Shown here: piece by piece, positions 34,001 through 40,660 of the stretch
Layout of the letters: every line of letters starts with the position of its first letter
How positions within the stretch are numbered: position 1 is the first letter of the stretch
Source: an uncultured Lentisphaeria bacterium
GTDB taxonomy: Bacteria; Verrucomicrobiota; Lentisphaeria; Victivallales; Victivallaceae
Length of the DNA stretch: 40,660 nucleotides
NCBI GenBank assembly: GCA_903831825.1
Contig: CAIKZE010000046.1
Coordinates: 1 to 40,660, forward strand
Direction of reading: 5' to 3'
The notes under the pieces: generated by a model
Databases searched by the model: none
The model's input: the letters and a program-made list of their open reading frames with translations, nothing else
Told to the model about the DNA's origin: nothing
Program-made: the position numbers and the translations under genes

Positions 34001-35828
34001 GCGGAACCACAGTCAGCGTCCAGTTTTTTATCCCGCCGTTTTCCGAATGGGACGCGTCTTTTTTGATCACGGCTTTAATCTGCACTGTTTGTGATTTACC
34101 GGGGATGAATGCCAGCTTGTTGTCAAACGGTTTCCATGTCTTGCCGGAATTTTCGCAATACTCGTAGGAGACATTTGCTGAACCCGCTTTGCCGTTACAG
34201 GCGGGAATGCCGATTTCCAAAAGTTTGCCGCAGGCTATTTTCTGAAAAATCATTTCGCCTGAAATGGCTGTTTCATTATGGGAGATTCCACCTTTTCCTT
34301 CAGGAGCCGGAGCCCCTTCTTTTACAAGCGCGATACGGTCAAGGATGCAGCAATCGAATCCCGATCTTAATCTGAAAACATGGTACCCTTCGTTTATTTC
34401 AGATATGTCGCCAGGCACCCATATCCATTGGCATTCAGCGAAATATTTGAGAGGGAAATCGTTCTTTGAAGTGTAATCTATCCTGATTGTCTTTTGTCCG
34501 TCAAACTGGTAAACCACATCGGGTTTATATCTCATTGAACACTCCGGCATCTCGGGAGCCCTGAGTGCAATTCCTTTGCGAAACAGTTTTACCCTGAACC
34601 ACACGCAATATTTTGATTTTCCAGGCACATAAAAATCGAAGCTGATTAGATTACGGTTAAATATTCCCTGGTAAAGCGCTTTTCCGGCGCAGGCGTCCTG
34701 CTGTTCCATTATCCATGAGTTCTCTTTCGGCGCAATAATAAGATTGTCGGCATTTGAAGAATCAAGCCATACAGTCCCGTTATTATCAGGCATTGAAGCT
34801 TTGACCAGATTCCACATGCCGTTCGAATAGCGAAGGCCTTTCCAGTCAGTTGGGACCAACCCTATGTCACCGCCTTGCCAGACCATTTTTCCCGGTATTG
34901 TCCGCGAGGCTTTCCCCCCTTTCGCCGCTATAACAGCGGATATATCATAAACGGTTGGTGAACTTTTCGATGACGACTCGGAAAGCGTGATGCTGAAAAG
35001 CAGATTCGGAGTTTGGGAATTCAGCGGCTTGGGAAATATTCCGTTTTCCGGAATGCCATGCCATGTCTTTCCTTTATCGGCGGAATACTCCATGCTTATT
35101 CCGCCTCCGGCACTGGAACTTTTGATGTTTATTGATTTCAGTTCTTCCCCGTTTGATAAAGTTACCGGTTTGGTAAAAGATGTTTCTTTTGAAGGCATTT
35201 CAGGATTGAATGTGGGAGTCAGCGTTTCCTCCTTTTCCGGATCCATGTCCTTCGGGAGGATTGCGATTATGCTAAGCCGGGTACCGCCCTGCCAGTCAAG
35301 AGAAATAGTGTTTTCCCCTTTTTTTAAATTGTACTCTCTCCCTTTTTTCCAGACCCATCTTTTTAATACCGGGTCATTGGGATCTGTGCTGTTGTTGTCG
35401 GAGACGATACAGCCTTCACCATTATTGATACTCTCGGTATGGCACCAATGCCCGATGCTTGGGAACCATGCTTTGTGCCAGACAACATAATTGCCGGGTT
35501 TATCCAGATGGAATTTATACCATCCGCGGTTTAAATATTGAACATACCTGTCTCCAGCGTCACAGAAAATTTCCGAGGGATCTTTTTCATTCTGGCGCGC
35601 AAAATCAAAAGGCCCGGACGCGTCAATAACAACCCTGTCCTTGTTGTCCTGGCAGTAAGTTCTCGGCAGTCTGAGCGTGCCGCCTGAATAAATGTTTCCG
35701 CCATTTTCATCTATTATAATCTTTTTATTTATGGTTTCACAGGTTTCATCCGAAAAAACCGGCGATTGCAATACAGTCATAACAGACGCCAGCAGCGCCA
35801 TACATTTAATTACTGATCCCTTCTTCAT
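31080..35828 (-). CDS. Giant secreted putative glycoside hydrolase, 1582 residues
   Basis: A signal peptide (MKKGSVIKCMALLASVMTVLQSPVFS) is followed by repeated beta-sandwich, CBM-like regions with the same wording (PGNYVVWHKAW early; KYCVWFRVKLF near 440-450). Residues about 660-1290 form the putative catalytic part: WHEGDWHRSADYYSEWAHS, WLCSWDWVSS (near 893), YFQHFTGEVATTFP, GVYSDEASGYMD (near 1053) with acidic residues as candidates, and FLTIEGSPDYLLQF. This arrangement resembles the uncharacterised DUF6259-type proteins. A C-terminal jelly-roll (about 1410-1582, NGGFETDSAGKGTPDGWR) is a CBM_4_9-like module. The start is ATG 35828, 6 nt after GAGGAA; the frame is open to 35903. It lies 43 nt after the 274-residue secreted protein. 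Confidence 0.68.
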   Translation of the reverse strand: MKKGSVIKCMALLASVMTVLQSPVFSDETCETINKKIIIDENGGNIYSGGTLRLPRTYCQDNKDRVVIDASGPFDFARQNEKDPSEIFCDAGDRYVQYLNRGWYKFHLDKPGNYVVWHKAWFPSIGHWCHTESINNGEGCIVSDNNSTDPNDPVLKRWVWKKGREYNLKKGENTISLDWQGGTRLSIIAILPKDMDPEKEETLTPTFNPEMPSKETSFTKPVTLSNGEELKSINIKSSSAGGGISMEYSADKGKTWHGIPENGIFPKPLNSQTPNLLFSITLSESSSKSSPTVYDISAVIAAKGGKASRTIPGKMVWQGGDIGLVPTDWKGLRYSNGMWNLVKASMPDNNGTVWLDSSNADNLIIAPKENSWIMEQQDACAGKALYQGIFNRNLISFDFYVPGKSKYCVWFRVKLFRKGIALRAPEMPECSMRYKPDVVYQFDGQKTIRIDYTSKNDFPLKYFAECQWIWVPGDISEINEGYHVFRLRSGFDCCILDRIALVKEGAPAPEGKGGISHNETAISGEMIFQKIACGKLLEIGIPACNGKAGSANVSYEYCENSGKTWKPFDNKLAFIPGKSQTVQIKAVIKKDASHSENGGIKNWTLTVVPRGKDIIALSNQEQEILFDAASGFLMGWNTKSAGWIIPFGHEQNIFSLSYSSPTRRESIKTEPEKNDLQNIKVEKVNNSTTLTLDYGLWGGEIKAAVELKMPEKGLPSWGIDIKNDSKMDLSNIEFPTFSGLRIGDDAEGNYSVVLLPSHATADFPGAPYQITNAGKSFVGPGFGTSGVYPGWYSMGWLSLYTGKLGSFTGQLRDNDGIGTYISLVNEKSPFVKTGFKKKIMIEPGKSAGMNYAAGWHEGDWHRSADYYSEWAHSVMDFSRVNSNWARNADGWLCSWDWVSSSMASRYMTHLVPEMEWIGASYFQHFTGEVATTFPLINPKFGSPEDFRNAHSQSSKKGFYHSYYWTCKGWFNDFGKMNNIDGCPKSLLPEKITIPPVEFGLGNVIKDESGNSLAWGYHPIGDMILDPANDEWRNYIINGMVKNYSQLEGATGVYSDEASGYMDCFNTAHSHGKQFGFFAKGLARTYADAIDAARKKDPNFFLTIEGSPDYLLQFADFGLWGMSEYADGSPLLYAFPEAKLLRGNSNPGGGYIRSPEEYVRFVALFLRLDDVSHAANIKKFYSQRKMTKDWMYMKKFMDDINLRVSKAGITAKWFKTDEPFRKGALINIQNEFEIGDAEITLTDPIIEKASNAYAYLMEEEEVRKIELKKDGGAISFKAPKAKFAGILIPSEAPERESLRIHALWPRKKGEDKLDVYLLNLSGKSMRLNLNYSVPDGIILEKAPANALVGAGDICRISIPMRGVQSLKKLSAITVKADDASGTLAANDSCLLAPSIRNGGFETDSAGKGTPDGWRTIGHNWFTHLAYNPKITQDFLNHADGIMDSSNPAEGRYSLRLDGKLDFPNIWVSRKNPEKAPMKPWYFNTGHRLILKPETSYRLSLKYRTEKDGGSIKIQSVPYGELEYASLRKVFPDSVIVPQRENRQWQDYSFDFKMPPDVSETYLTIVNMSASPVWIDVVKIEETN

Positions 35829-35871
35829 GAGCATTTCCTCTGTATAAGTTGCATTTAAATTATGATTGCGT

Positions 35872-36696
35872 TCAATCCATTCTTTCAAATGAAATATCGT
35901 CAAATAATATTCTGCTTCCGGATATTCTCAGCACCCCGATTTTCACAAATGCCGTACCCGGCCAGAATTGTTCGCCGACAGCCCCAAATTTTGCCATGTC
36001 ATGTACTTGTCCGGAAAAATCTTTCCATCCATCCCCAGTTTTCAGCCCCTTTATTATGACGGGATAAATGTATACGTCGCCATAGCAATGTTCCCTGACT
36101 TTTGTGCCGGCTGGAAATTTTTTCCCGCAGACTCCTGACAGCGTGACTTCCCAAATCCCGTTATTGTTTTGGAGAGAAGACACTTTTCCTGCCGTCAGGG
36201 TGCAGTTTGGCAGATCAGCGTAAGCTCCGGAATCATCAACATCAAAAGCCGCAAGAAAGAGGTTTCCCCCGCTTTTCCACTTGCTGCCGTCTTTCACTTT
36301 CAATATTTTGTCTTCCGCGCTGCAAGCCTCGGCGAGAACAGTTTCGGAATCATAAATAATGTGTATCTGTTCAACCTTGATCGGCCTTTTATATTTGTCA
36401 AAAGGCGCCAGCGCCAGGAAAAAATCACAAGGTTCCTTGCCTGTGTTTTTTACGCATCCTGATATTTTATACTTTTTTGTCACGTCAACCGGAATGAATT
36501 CCGAAGCGAAAGCCGACTGTCCCGTCAGCTCAAAACAGTTTCCTCCGGTTTTTGAGGCATCAGGCAGCGTTTTTATTCCAGTCCAGTTTCTTTCGCCGTC
36601 TTCAGCATTGCCATTCTCAACCAAGTTCTGGGCGAGGGAAGAAAGAGTCCATGCAAACAGGATCCCCAATAATAGAACTGTAGTCTGCTTTCTCAT
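35872..36696 (-). CDS. Secreted probable carbohydrate-binding protein
   Basis: The 274-residue protein begins with a signal peptide (MRKQTTVLLLGILFAWTLSSLAQ) and then NLVENGNAEDGERNW, the typical opening of a CBM_4_9-like jelly roll. It ends VLRISGSRILFDDISFERMD, the matching closing strand that often carries calcium or sugar contacts. No catalytic domain is seen. The start at ATG 36696 follows AGGAG by 6-7 nt; the longer frame to 36777 has no ribosome site. It is encoded between the rhamnosidase and the giant hydrolase; a CTGCC-TCGG-GGCAG hairpin (36730-36743) lies in the 162-nt spacer before it. A role in holding the target glycan is inferred from the fold alone. Confidence 0.65.
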   Translation of the reverse strand: MRKQTTVLLLGILFAWTLSSLAQNLVENGNAEDGERNWTGIKTLPDASKTGGNCFELTGQSAFASEFIPVDVTKKYKISGCVKNTGKEPCDFFLALAPFDKYKRPIKVEQIHIIYDSETVLAEACSAEDKILKVKDGSKWKSGGNLFLAAFDVDDSGAYADLPNCTLTAGKVSSLQNNNGIWEVTLSGVCGKKFPAGTKVREHCYGDVYIYPVIIKGLKTGDGWKDFSGQVHDMAKFGAVGEQFWPGTAFVKIGVLRISGSRILFDDISFERMD

Positions 36697-36858
36697 AACA
36701 ATCTCCTTTTTTTGTTTTCTTATAACGAACTGCCTCGGGGCAGAGCCAGCCAGGTATATGGCAATTAAGCGCCCCAATGCCGGGGAATTAACCCTCTGTT
36801 GATTAAACTTTTTTTACTTAACATGTATTAGCTATTGTTTCCATTTGCCTCTTGATGG

Positions 36859-39800
36859 TTACTTGCTCCATGGAGAAATGAAAATATAGTTACCGGCTGA
36901 AATTTGGAAGACGGCGGAATTTTCAGCCAATTGTCTGCAAAACGTTTCGCTGCCGGACAACTTCTCCTTGATTTGCCTTGCATCGGTTGTCGGGACATAA
37001 ACAGTTGCGGCAGCATTTGCCGGAACCGTTATTTTAAGTTCAATATAACCTCTTTTCAGATGCCATTCAACATGGACAGTTCCATACGGCGACTTGAATG
37101 AGGCGTCAACATATTTCAGGTTGCCGACAATTGCGGGCTTGATGAGAATATTGGAAAATCCCGGACTGGCGGGATCAGGGCGAATGCCCGCAAGCCCCTG
37201 GTAAAACCAGACGCCAATCGCATTGTAGCAGTTATGTATATGGGAGCGTTTTCCGTTCCAGTATTCCCATGTGGTGGTAGCTCCTTTCCTCAGCATATAA
37301 CCGTAGCCGGGCTGAGTGACCTGAGAGAGCATGGCAAACATGAGATCATTGCGGCCGGAAGCCAGCAACTGTTTCTGCAGGAAATAGACGCCAACCAAGC
37401 CCACGGCAAAATGGGAGTTGTGCTTCACTGATATTTCATCTTCAAGTTTTTTCATCACTGTGCCGCGGAGAGCTTCAGGAACCACGCCAGTCAACAACGG
37501 AAATGCCAGATCAATCTGGTCTCCGTCCGCATAGGCATTGTTGACCGGATTGAAAAATGTGTTATGTACCGCGGTTCGCGCGGCAGTCATTAATCTGCGA
37601 AACTCCCGGCAGTCTGCTTTTTTGTTTAGCGCCTCCGCCAATTCAGCAGCCAGTTCGTAACAGTATATCCGGAAACAATTGTTGATGAGGTCAATGGATT
37701 GCGGGTCATTCTGGTTTATATCATCGGGGACAGCCCAGTCACCCAGACACCAGTTGCGATAGTCGGTTGACGGCCATTGTCTTAGAATATTGTCAACACA
37801 ATGCGATTCCACAAATCTGAGCCACTTTTTAATAGCCGGATAGTTTTTCGAAACCATTTGCCGATCTCCGTAATAAAGATAGCAATAGTATGTGCTGGTC
37901 AATAGAAATCCGCACCATACAGGCCCGCCGCCGGCCCGATAAGGATTAGGCGCCGTGTGCGGCATATCGCCATCAGCCCGCTGAGAGTCCAGCCATGCCG
38001 CGGTCCAATTTTTAAGTAAAGGGATTGGCTGAAACATCATCATAATGGATTCCATGGACGACTGTCCGTCGCCGCCATATCCCAGACGTTCGCGGTGCGG
38101 ACAATCCATAAAAATTCCACCGATGCTCAGACAACGCAACGTATATTCGATCATATCGCAAATATTGTTCAACAATTTGCTGGAACATTTGAACCGGCCC
38201 GCCGCGGCAAAATCTGTGTGAATCAGGTAAGCCCTGATATCCTTTTTAACAGGCGCGGCGGACAATCCTTTGACTTTGACATAGCGGAACCCGTGGTAGC
38301 TGAAATGATTGCAAAAACTATCTTCTCCCCTGCCGGAAGATATATACGCGTCCAATTGCCCGTAACCATCATTGGCGTTATCGTCCAAGGTGTCAAAATA
38401 TCTGAATTTAACGCTTTGTCCGGCAATCAGGCCGGACAGTTTCATTTCGAACCATCCGGTAAGATTGGTTCCCATGTCAACAAGCCATTCTCCATTGTCC
38501 AGCAATTGTATTTGGGTTGGGGATATTATGCGCTGAATACGATTGGGTTCAACTGGCTGGGCGCTGATTTTAATCTTGTCAACTACACAGACAACCGCAT
38601 TCTTCCAGCGCGCATCGTCGAAATTTACATCATTCCATTGCGGAACGAAAAGACGGTTGTCAATTATTTCACCGCCGGATTGCGCGCATTTCCAATTTCC
38701 TGTATGTATGATATGGCTGGGAGAGGCTTTCCAGTGACGGTCAGTTTTCGCGACAATCCGCCAATCATGACGATCATGAATTTCCAACTGTGCCTTCACC
38801 AATGGTCCCGGATGAAATACGCCGGCCAGTCCTTTGCGATACCAGCCATGGGCAATCCAAAATGCGATACAGTTTTTCCCCTTGTTCAAGTGTTTTTTCA
38901 CATCGTGAGTAATGTACCATGCCCGCTCATCATATTGTGAAACCGCCGGGCTCAACACATGATCGTCAACTTTATGTCCATTTATATATAGCTCATAATA
39001 TCCCAAAGCAGTAACATGGACGAAGGCCTTGTCAGGAAGCTCCTCCAGCACAAATGAACTCCTCAACCATGGGGTGGGACGCAGATATTCGGCGAGTTCC
39101 TCCCATGGTTTGCCTTTTGCCGCTTTCACTATATGTGCCGGAGGCCAGTCGGAATCGTCAAACGACGGCAACTCCCACCCTTCCGTCTTTCCGCATTTCG
39201 CGCGCCATTGTCCATTGGTGACCACAACCATTGGCTCGCCGGCGTCGAACTCAAACCAGAATCCGCCAATCAGTCCGGATGGGCGATATAGAGCTCCGAC
39301 TTCAATTGCGATCACATTTTTGCCGGCGTGAATAAATCCGGTGATATCTTCTGTAGTCTTAAATCCGATCTGTCTGCCATTGACAAACACAGGGAACCCT
39401 CCGGTTGCCTCCACCTGACTGAAAGCTCTGATTACCCGGCGATCCGGCGGTAACTCAATTGTGCGGCGAAACCGGCAGTCGGAACCCATATCATTTTTTG
39501 AAGACCATATCCATTGTTCCCGGGATTCAATGGCGGATGATTTCCCGCTATTGAGTCCGATCCATTCTCCTTTCCAATCCTGGGAACATAGCAATCCCGT
39601 AGTCCACATGGCGGGTTTGCTCCATGTTGATATACGATTATTCTGGTTCCAGACACGAACTTTCCAGTAACAGACGGTTCTGCTTTTTAATGGCATGCCG
39701 CAATATTCAACCAACACGCTTTGTGAACTTTCAACCTTTCCGCTATCCCATAAATCACCTTTTTCAGACTCCAGAAGCTCCAGAGACGAAGCCACAATCA

Positions 39801-39918
39801 CCCGATAGGCTTTTTGCCTGACTCCGTGCGCATGCGAATGCATCTGCCAGCTCAGGCGAGGGTTTTCGGTATCAAGCCCAAGCGGATTGTTTAAAAATTC
39901 ACATGTCAAATTACGCAT
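36859..39918 (-). CDS. Alpha-L-rhamnosidase, GH78
   Basis: It hydrolyses terminal alpha-L-rhamnose with inversion. Domains in order: N-terminal beta-sandwich (CEFLNNPLGLDTENPRLSWQ), Bac_rhamnosid_N (ALGYYELYINGHKVDDHVL), a concanavalin-like domain ending FSYHGFRYVKVKGL (about residues 550-563), then the (alpha/alpha)6 barrel with MDCPHRERLGYGGDGQ, where E610 is the likely general acid, and a C-terminal beta domain (WYFQGLAGIRPD-like, here VWFYQGLAGIRPDPASPGF). The length is 1019 aa from ATG 39918 (AAGGA 7 nt upstream; frame open to 39945). There is no signal peptide, so it acts inside the cell on imported oligosaccharides. Part of it (38196-38347) is duplicated upstream at 40000-40153. Confidence 0.94.
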   Translation of the reverse strand: MRNLTCEFLNNPLGLDTENPRLSWQMHSHAHGVRQKAYRVIVASSLELLESEKGDLWDSGKVESSQSVLVEYCGMPLKSRTVCYWKVRVWNQNNRISTWSKPAMWTTGLLCSQDWKGEWIGLNSGKSSAIESREQWIWSSKNDMGSDCRFRRTIELPPDRRVIRAFSQVEATGGFPVFVNGRQIGFKTTEDITGFIHAGKNVIAIEVGALYRPSGLIGGFWFEFDAGEPMVVVTNGQWRAKCGKTEGWELPSFDDSDWPPAHIVKAAKGKPWEELAEYLRPTPWLRSSFVLEELPDKAFVHVTALGYYELYINGHKVDDHVLSPAVSQYDERAWYITHDVKKHLNKGKNCIAFWIAHGWYRKGLAGVFHPGPLVKAQLEIHDRHDWRIVAKTDRHWKASPSHIIHTGNWKCAQSGGEIIDNRLFVPQWNDVNFDDARWKNAVVCVVDKIKISAQPVEPNRIQRIISPTQIQLLDNGEWLVDMGTNLTGWFEMKLSGLIAGQSVKFRYFDTLDDNANDGYGQLDAYISSGRGEDSFCNHFSYHGFRYVKVKGLSAAPVKKDIRAYLIHTDFAAAGRFKCSSKLLNNICDMIEYTLRCLSIGGIFMDCPHRERLGYGGDGQSSMESIMMMFQPIPLLKNWTAAWLDSQRADGDMPHTAPNPYRAGGGPVWCGFLLTSTYYCYLYYGDRQMVSKNYPAIKKWLRFVESHCVDNILRQWPSTDYRNWCLGDWAVPDDINQNDPQSIDLINNCFRIYCYELAAELAEALNKKADCREFRRLMTAARTAVHNTFFNPVNNAYADGDQIDLAFPLLTGVVPEALRGTVMKKLEDEISVKHNSHFAVGLVGVYFLQKQLLASGRNDLMFAMLSQVTQPGYGYMLRKGATTTWEYWNGKRSHIHNCYNAIGVWFYQGLAGIRPDPASPGFSNILIKPAIVGNLKYVDASFKSPYGTVHVEWHLKRGYIELKITVPANAAATVYVPTTDARQIKEKLSGSETFCRQLAENSAVFQISAGNYIFISPWSK

Positions 39919-39999
39919 ATCTTTATCCTTATTGCAATTATTCACATTATTATTCCAATAGCCAAATCAACACGGGATCGGCTTTTGTTTCAGTCTCTC

Positions 40000-40153
40000 C
40001 GGCCCCCCGCGGCAAAATCTGTGTGAACCAGGCAAGCCCTGATATCCTTTTTAACCGGCGCGGCGGACAATCCTTTGACTTTGACATAGCGGAACCCGCG
40101 GCAACTAAATGATTGCAAAAACTATCTTCTCCCCTGCCGGAAGGTATATCCGT
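40000..40153 (-). pseudogene. Internal fragment of a GH78 rhamnosidase gene (duplicate)
   Basis: About 150 bp match 38196-38347 of the intact rhamnosidase gene at roughly 93% identity, in the same orientation. It covers residues ~524-575 (the HGFRYVKVKGL region). One base is missing in the copy (CTAAAT at 40105-40110 against CTGAAAT), which shifts the frame, and similarity stops sharply on both sides. It cannot encode an enzyme. It lies about 80 bp upstream of the intact gene's start. Confidence 0.85.
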
Positions 40154-40362
40154 GGTAAAGATTTAGTCGCGAAAAATTGTTATCCCCAAAAAAAATTGAA
40201 ATTTTTCGAGCCGCCTGGTTTGTTGTTCATGTTTCATCATCATCTTTGAACCCTCATTCAATTTTTTTTGTAAAAAATTCATTGAAAAAAAACTACTCAT
40301 CATTCTATTGTATAAATACCACTCACTGCATCCGGCAGTCACCCAAACTGAATGCGTTTCCT
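40154..40362. other. AT-rich gap between the two GH78 remnants
   Basis: No gene is seen. The minus strand shows poly-T tracts (near 40184-40191, 40262-40269 and 40286-40294) and AAAAATT/AATTTTT complementarity around 40171-40206. A short frame of about 20 codons beginning MMMKHEQQTRRLEK near 40240 has no support beyond being open. Confidence 0.4.
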
Positions 40363-40506
40363 TTAGACAATAAAATCAGAATCCGCCGAAACGCAGAGCC
40401 GTAACGACTGCGCTTCACTGTTGCAGAAGAATTTTTTGCGGAAACAAATATACTGATTAGGTCCGGTACTGGCTGGCAACCATATCCATTTTGTCGTTTC
40501 TGACAT
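40363..40506 (-). pseudogene. Start fragment of a second GH78-like gene
   Basis: ATG 40506, with GGAGA 8 nt upstream, opens a 47-residue frame that reads TTKWIWLPAST, QYICFRKKFF, SLRLCVSADSDFIV and then TAA. This is the usual opening of rhamnosidase-like proteins (WIW, FRK.F, L.VSAD..F..YVNG). Past the stop another frame continues GNAFSLGDC to about 40325, suggesting a frameshift where YVNG should be. The gene is cut off within about 60 codons. It lies 18 nt after the SGNH hydrolase stop, so it was once an operon partner. Confidence 0.65.
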
Positions 40507-40524
40507 ATTGTGTTTCTCCCCGTT

Positions 40525-40660
40525 TTAAAACGTCATCGCCTCAAAGGCCTGTTCATACAACCAGTGGCCGAAATCATTGGGATGGTTGATGTTATTTCCA
40601 AGAAGAGAGGACTGGTCCTTGCGCTTAAGTACCATTTCCCAAGTGGAATAAACGTCAACA
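40525..40660 (-). CDS. C-terminal end of an SGNH/GDSL-type esterase (partial)
   Basis: Only the last 44 codons are in the window; the gene continues beyond the right edge. It reads VYSTWEMVLKRKDQS, GNNINHPNDFGHWLYEQAFEAMTF and stop at 40525-40527. HPNDFGH is the catalytic Asp/His block of SGNH hydrolases (Asp and His three residues apart). Such esterases remove acyl groups from plant polysaccharides, which suits its place beside rhamnosidase genes. The identification rests on this one motif. Confidence 0.7.
   Translation of the reverse strand, partial: VDVYSTWEMVLKRKDQSSLLGNNINHPNDFGHWLYEQAFEAMTF

Noticed and set aside
36697-36858. Terminator or riboswitch between the rhamnosidase and the 274-residue protein
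   Set aside because: A CTGCC-TCGG-GGCAG hairpin exists, but it has no T-run and no known riboswitch pattern.
38095-38940. 281-codon plus-strand frame opposite the rhamnosidase
   Set aside because: It lies opposite the GH78 catalytic region; no start signals and no family resemblance.

Overview
The window most resembles a chromosomal segment from a Lentisphaerae/PVC-type bacterium. This is inferred from gene style, not from a marker gene: a pseudopilin with a FTLIELLVV start, a GntR-headed regulator with a LacI-like sensor domain, a UroD-family protein next to very large secreted sugar-active proteins, and many dispersed spacer repeats. No rRNA, tRNA, CRISPR array, integrase or transposase gene was seen.

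Layout. (1) 1-928: gene-poor repeats, then a promoter. (2) 929-7416: a type I restriction-modification operon in the order hsdM-hsdS-dinD-hsdR, followed by a KilA-N gene (7618-8442) and a palindrome-rich spacer. (3) 9215-20485: a glycogen locus on the + strand, holding a fused eukaryote-like debranching enzyme, a free-standing CBM48 glycogen-binding protein, an alpha-glucan phosphorylase with an N-terminal DUF3417 region, a GT5 glycogen synthase and a GH13_8-type branching enzyme. Together these can build, branch, shorten and debranch glycogen; the ADP-glucose pyrophosphorylase gene is not in the window. (4) 20486-23871: two accessory modules. One is a small unknown protein coupled to an ImmA/IrrE-like protein that lacks HExxH; the other is a RhuM-family gene. 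The 3' end of glgB is repeated after each module, so the junctions look like gene-tail insertion sites. (5) 23903-39918: a minus-strand locus for a rhamnose-containing glycan. In transcription order it holds a GH78 alpha-L-rhamnosidase, a secreted probable carbohydrate-binding protein, a 1582-residue secreted putative glycoside hydrolase, a UroD/methyltransferase-like protein, a 275-bp hairpin-rich inverted-repeat element, the GntR/LacI-type regulator, a pseudopilin-like protein and a second large secreted putative glycoside hydrolase. (6) 40000-40660: remnants of another GH78 gene (a start fragment, plus an internal fragment about 93% identical to the intact gene) behind the tail of an SGNH hydrolase.

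The strongest candidates for something undescribed are the repeated glgB tails bounding accessory modules, the 105-nt nested inverted repeat at 20623-20727, the ImmA-like pseudo-protease pair, the long perfect palindromes inside both the KilA-N and RhuM genes, and the two large secreted putative hydrolases. All functional statements come from reading motifs by eye; no database search was run.
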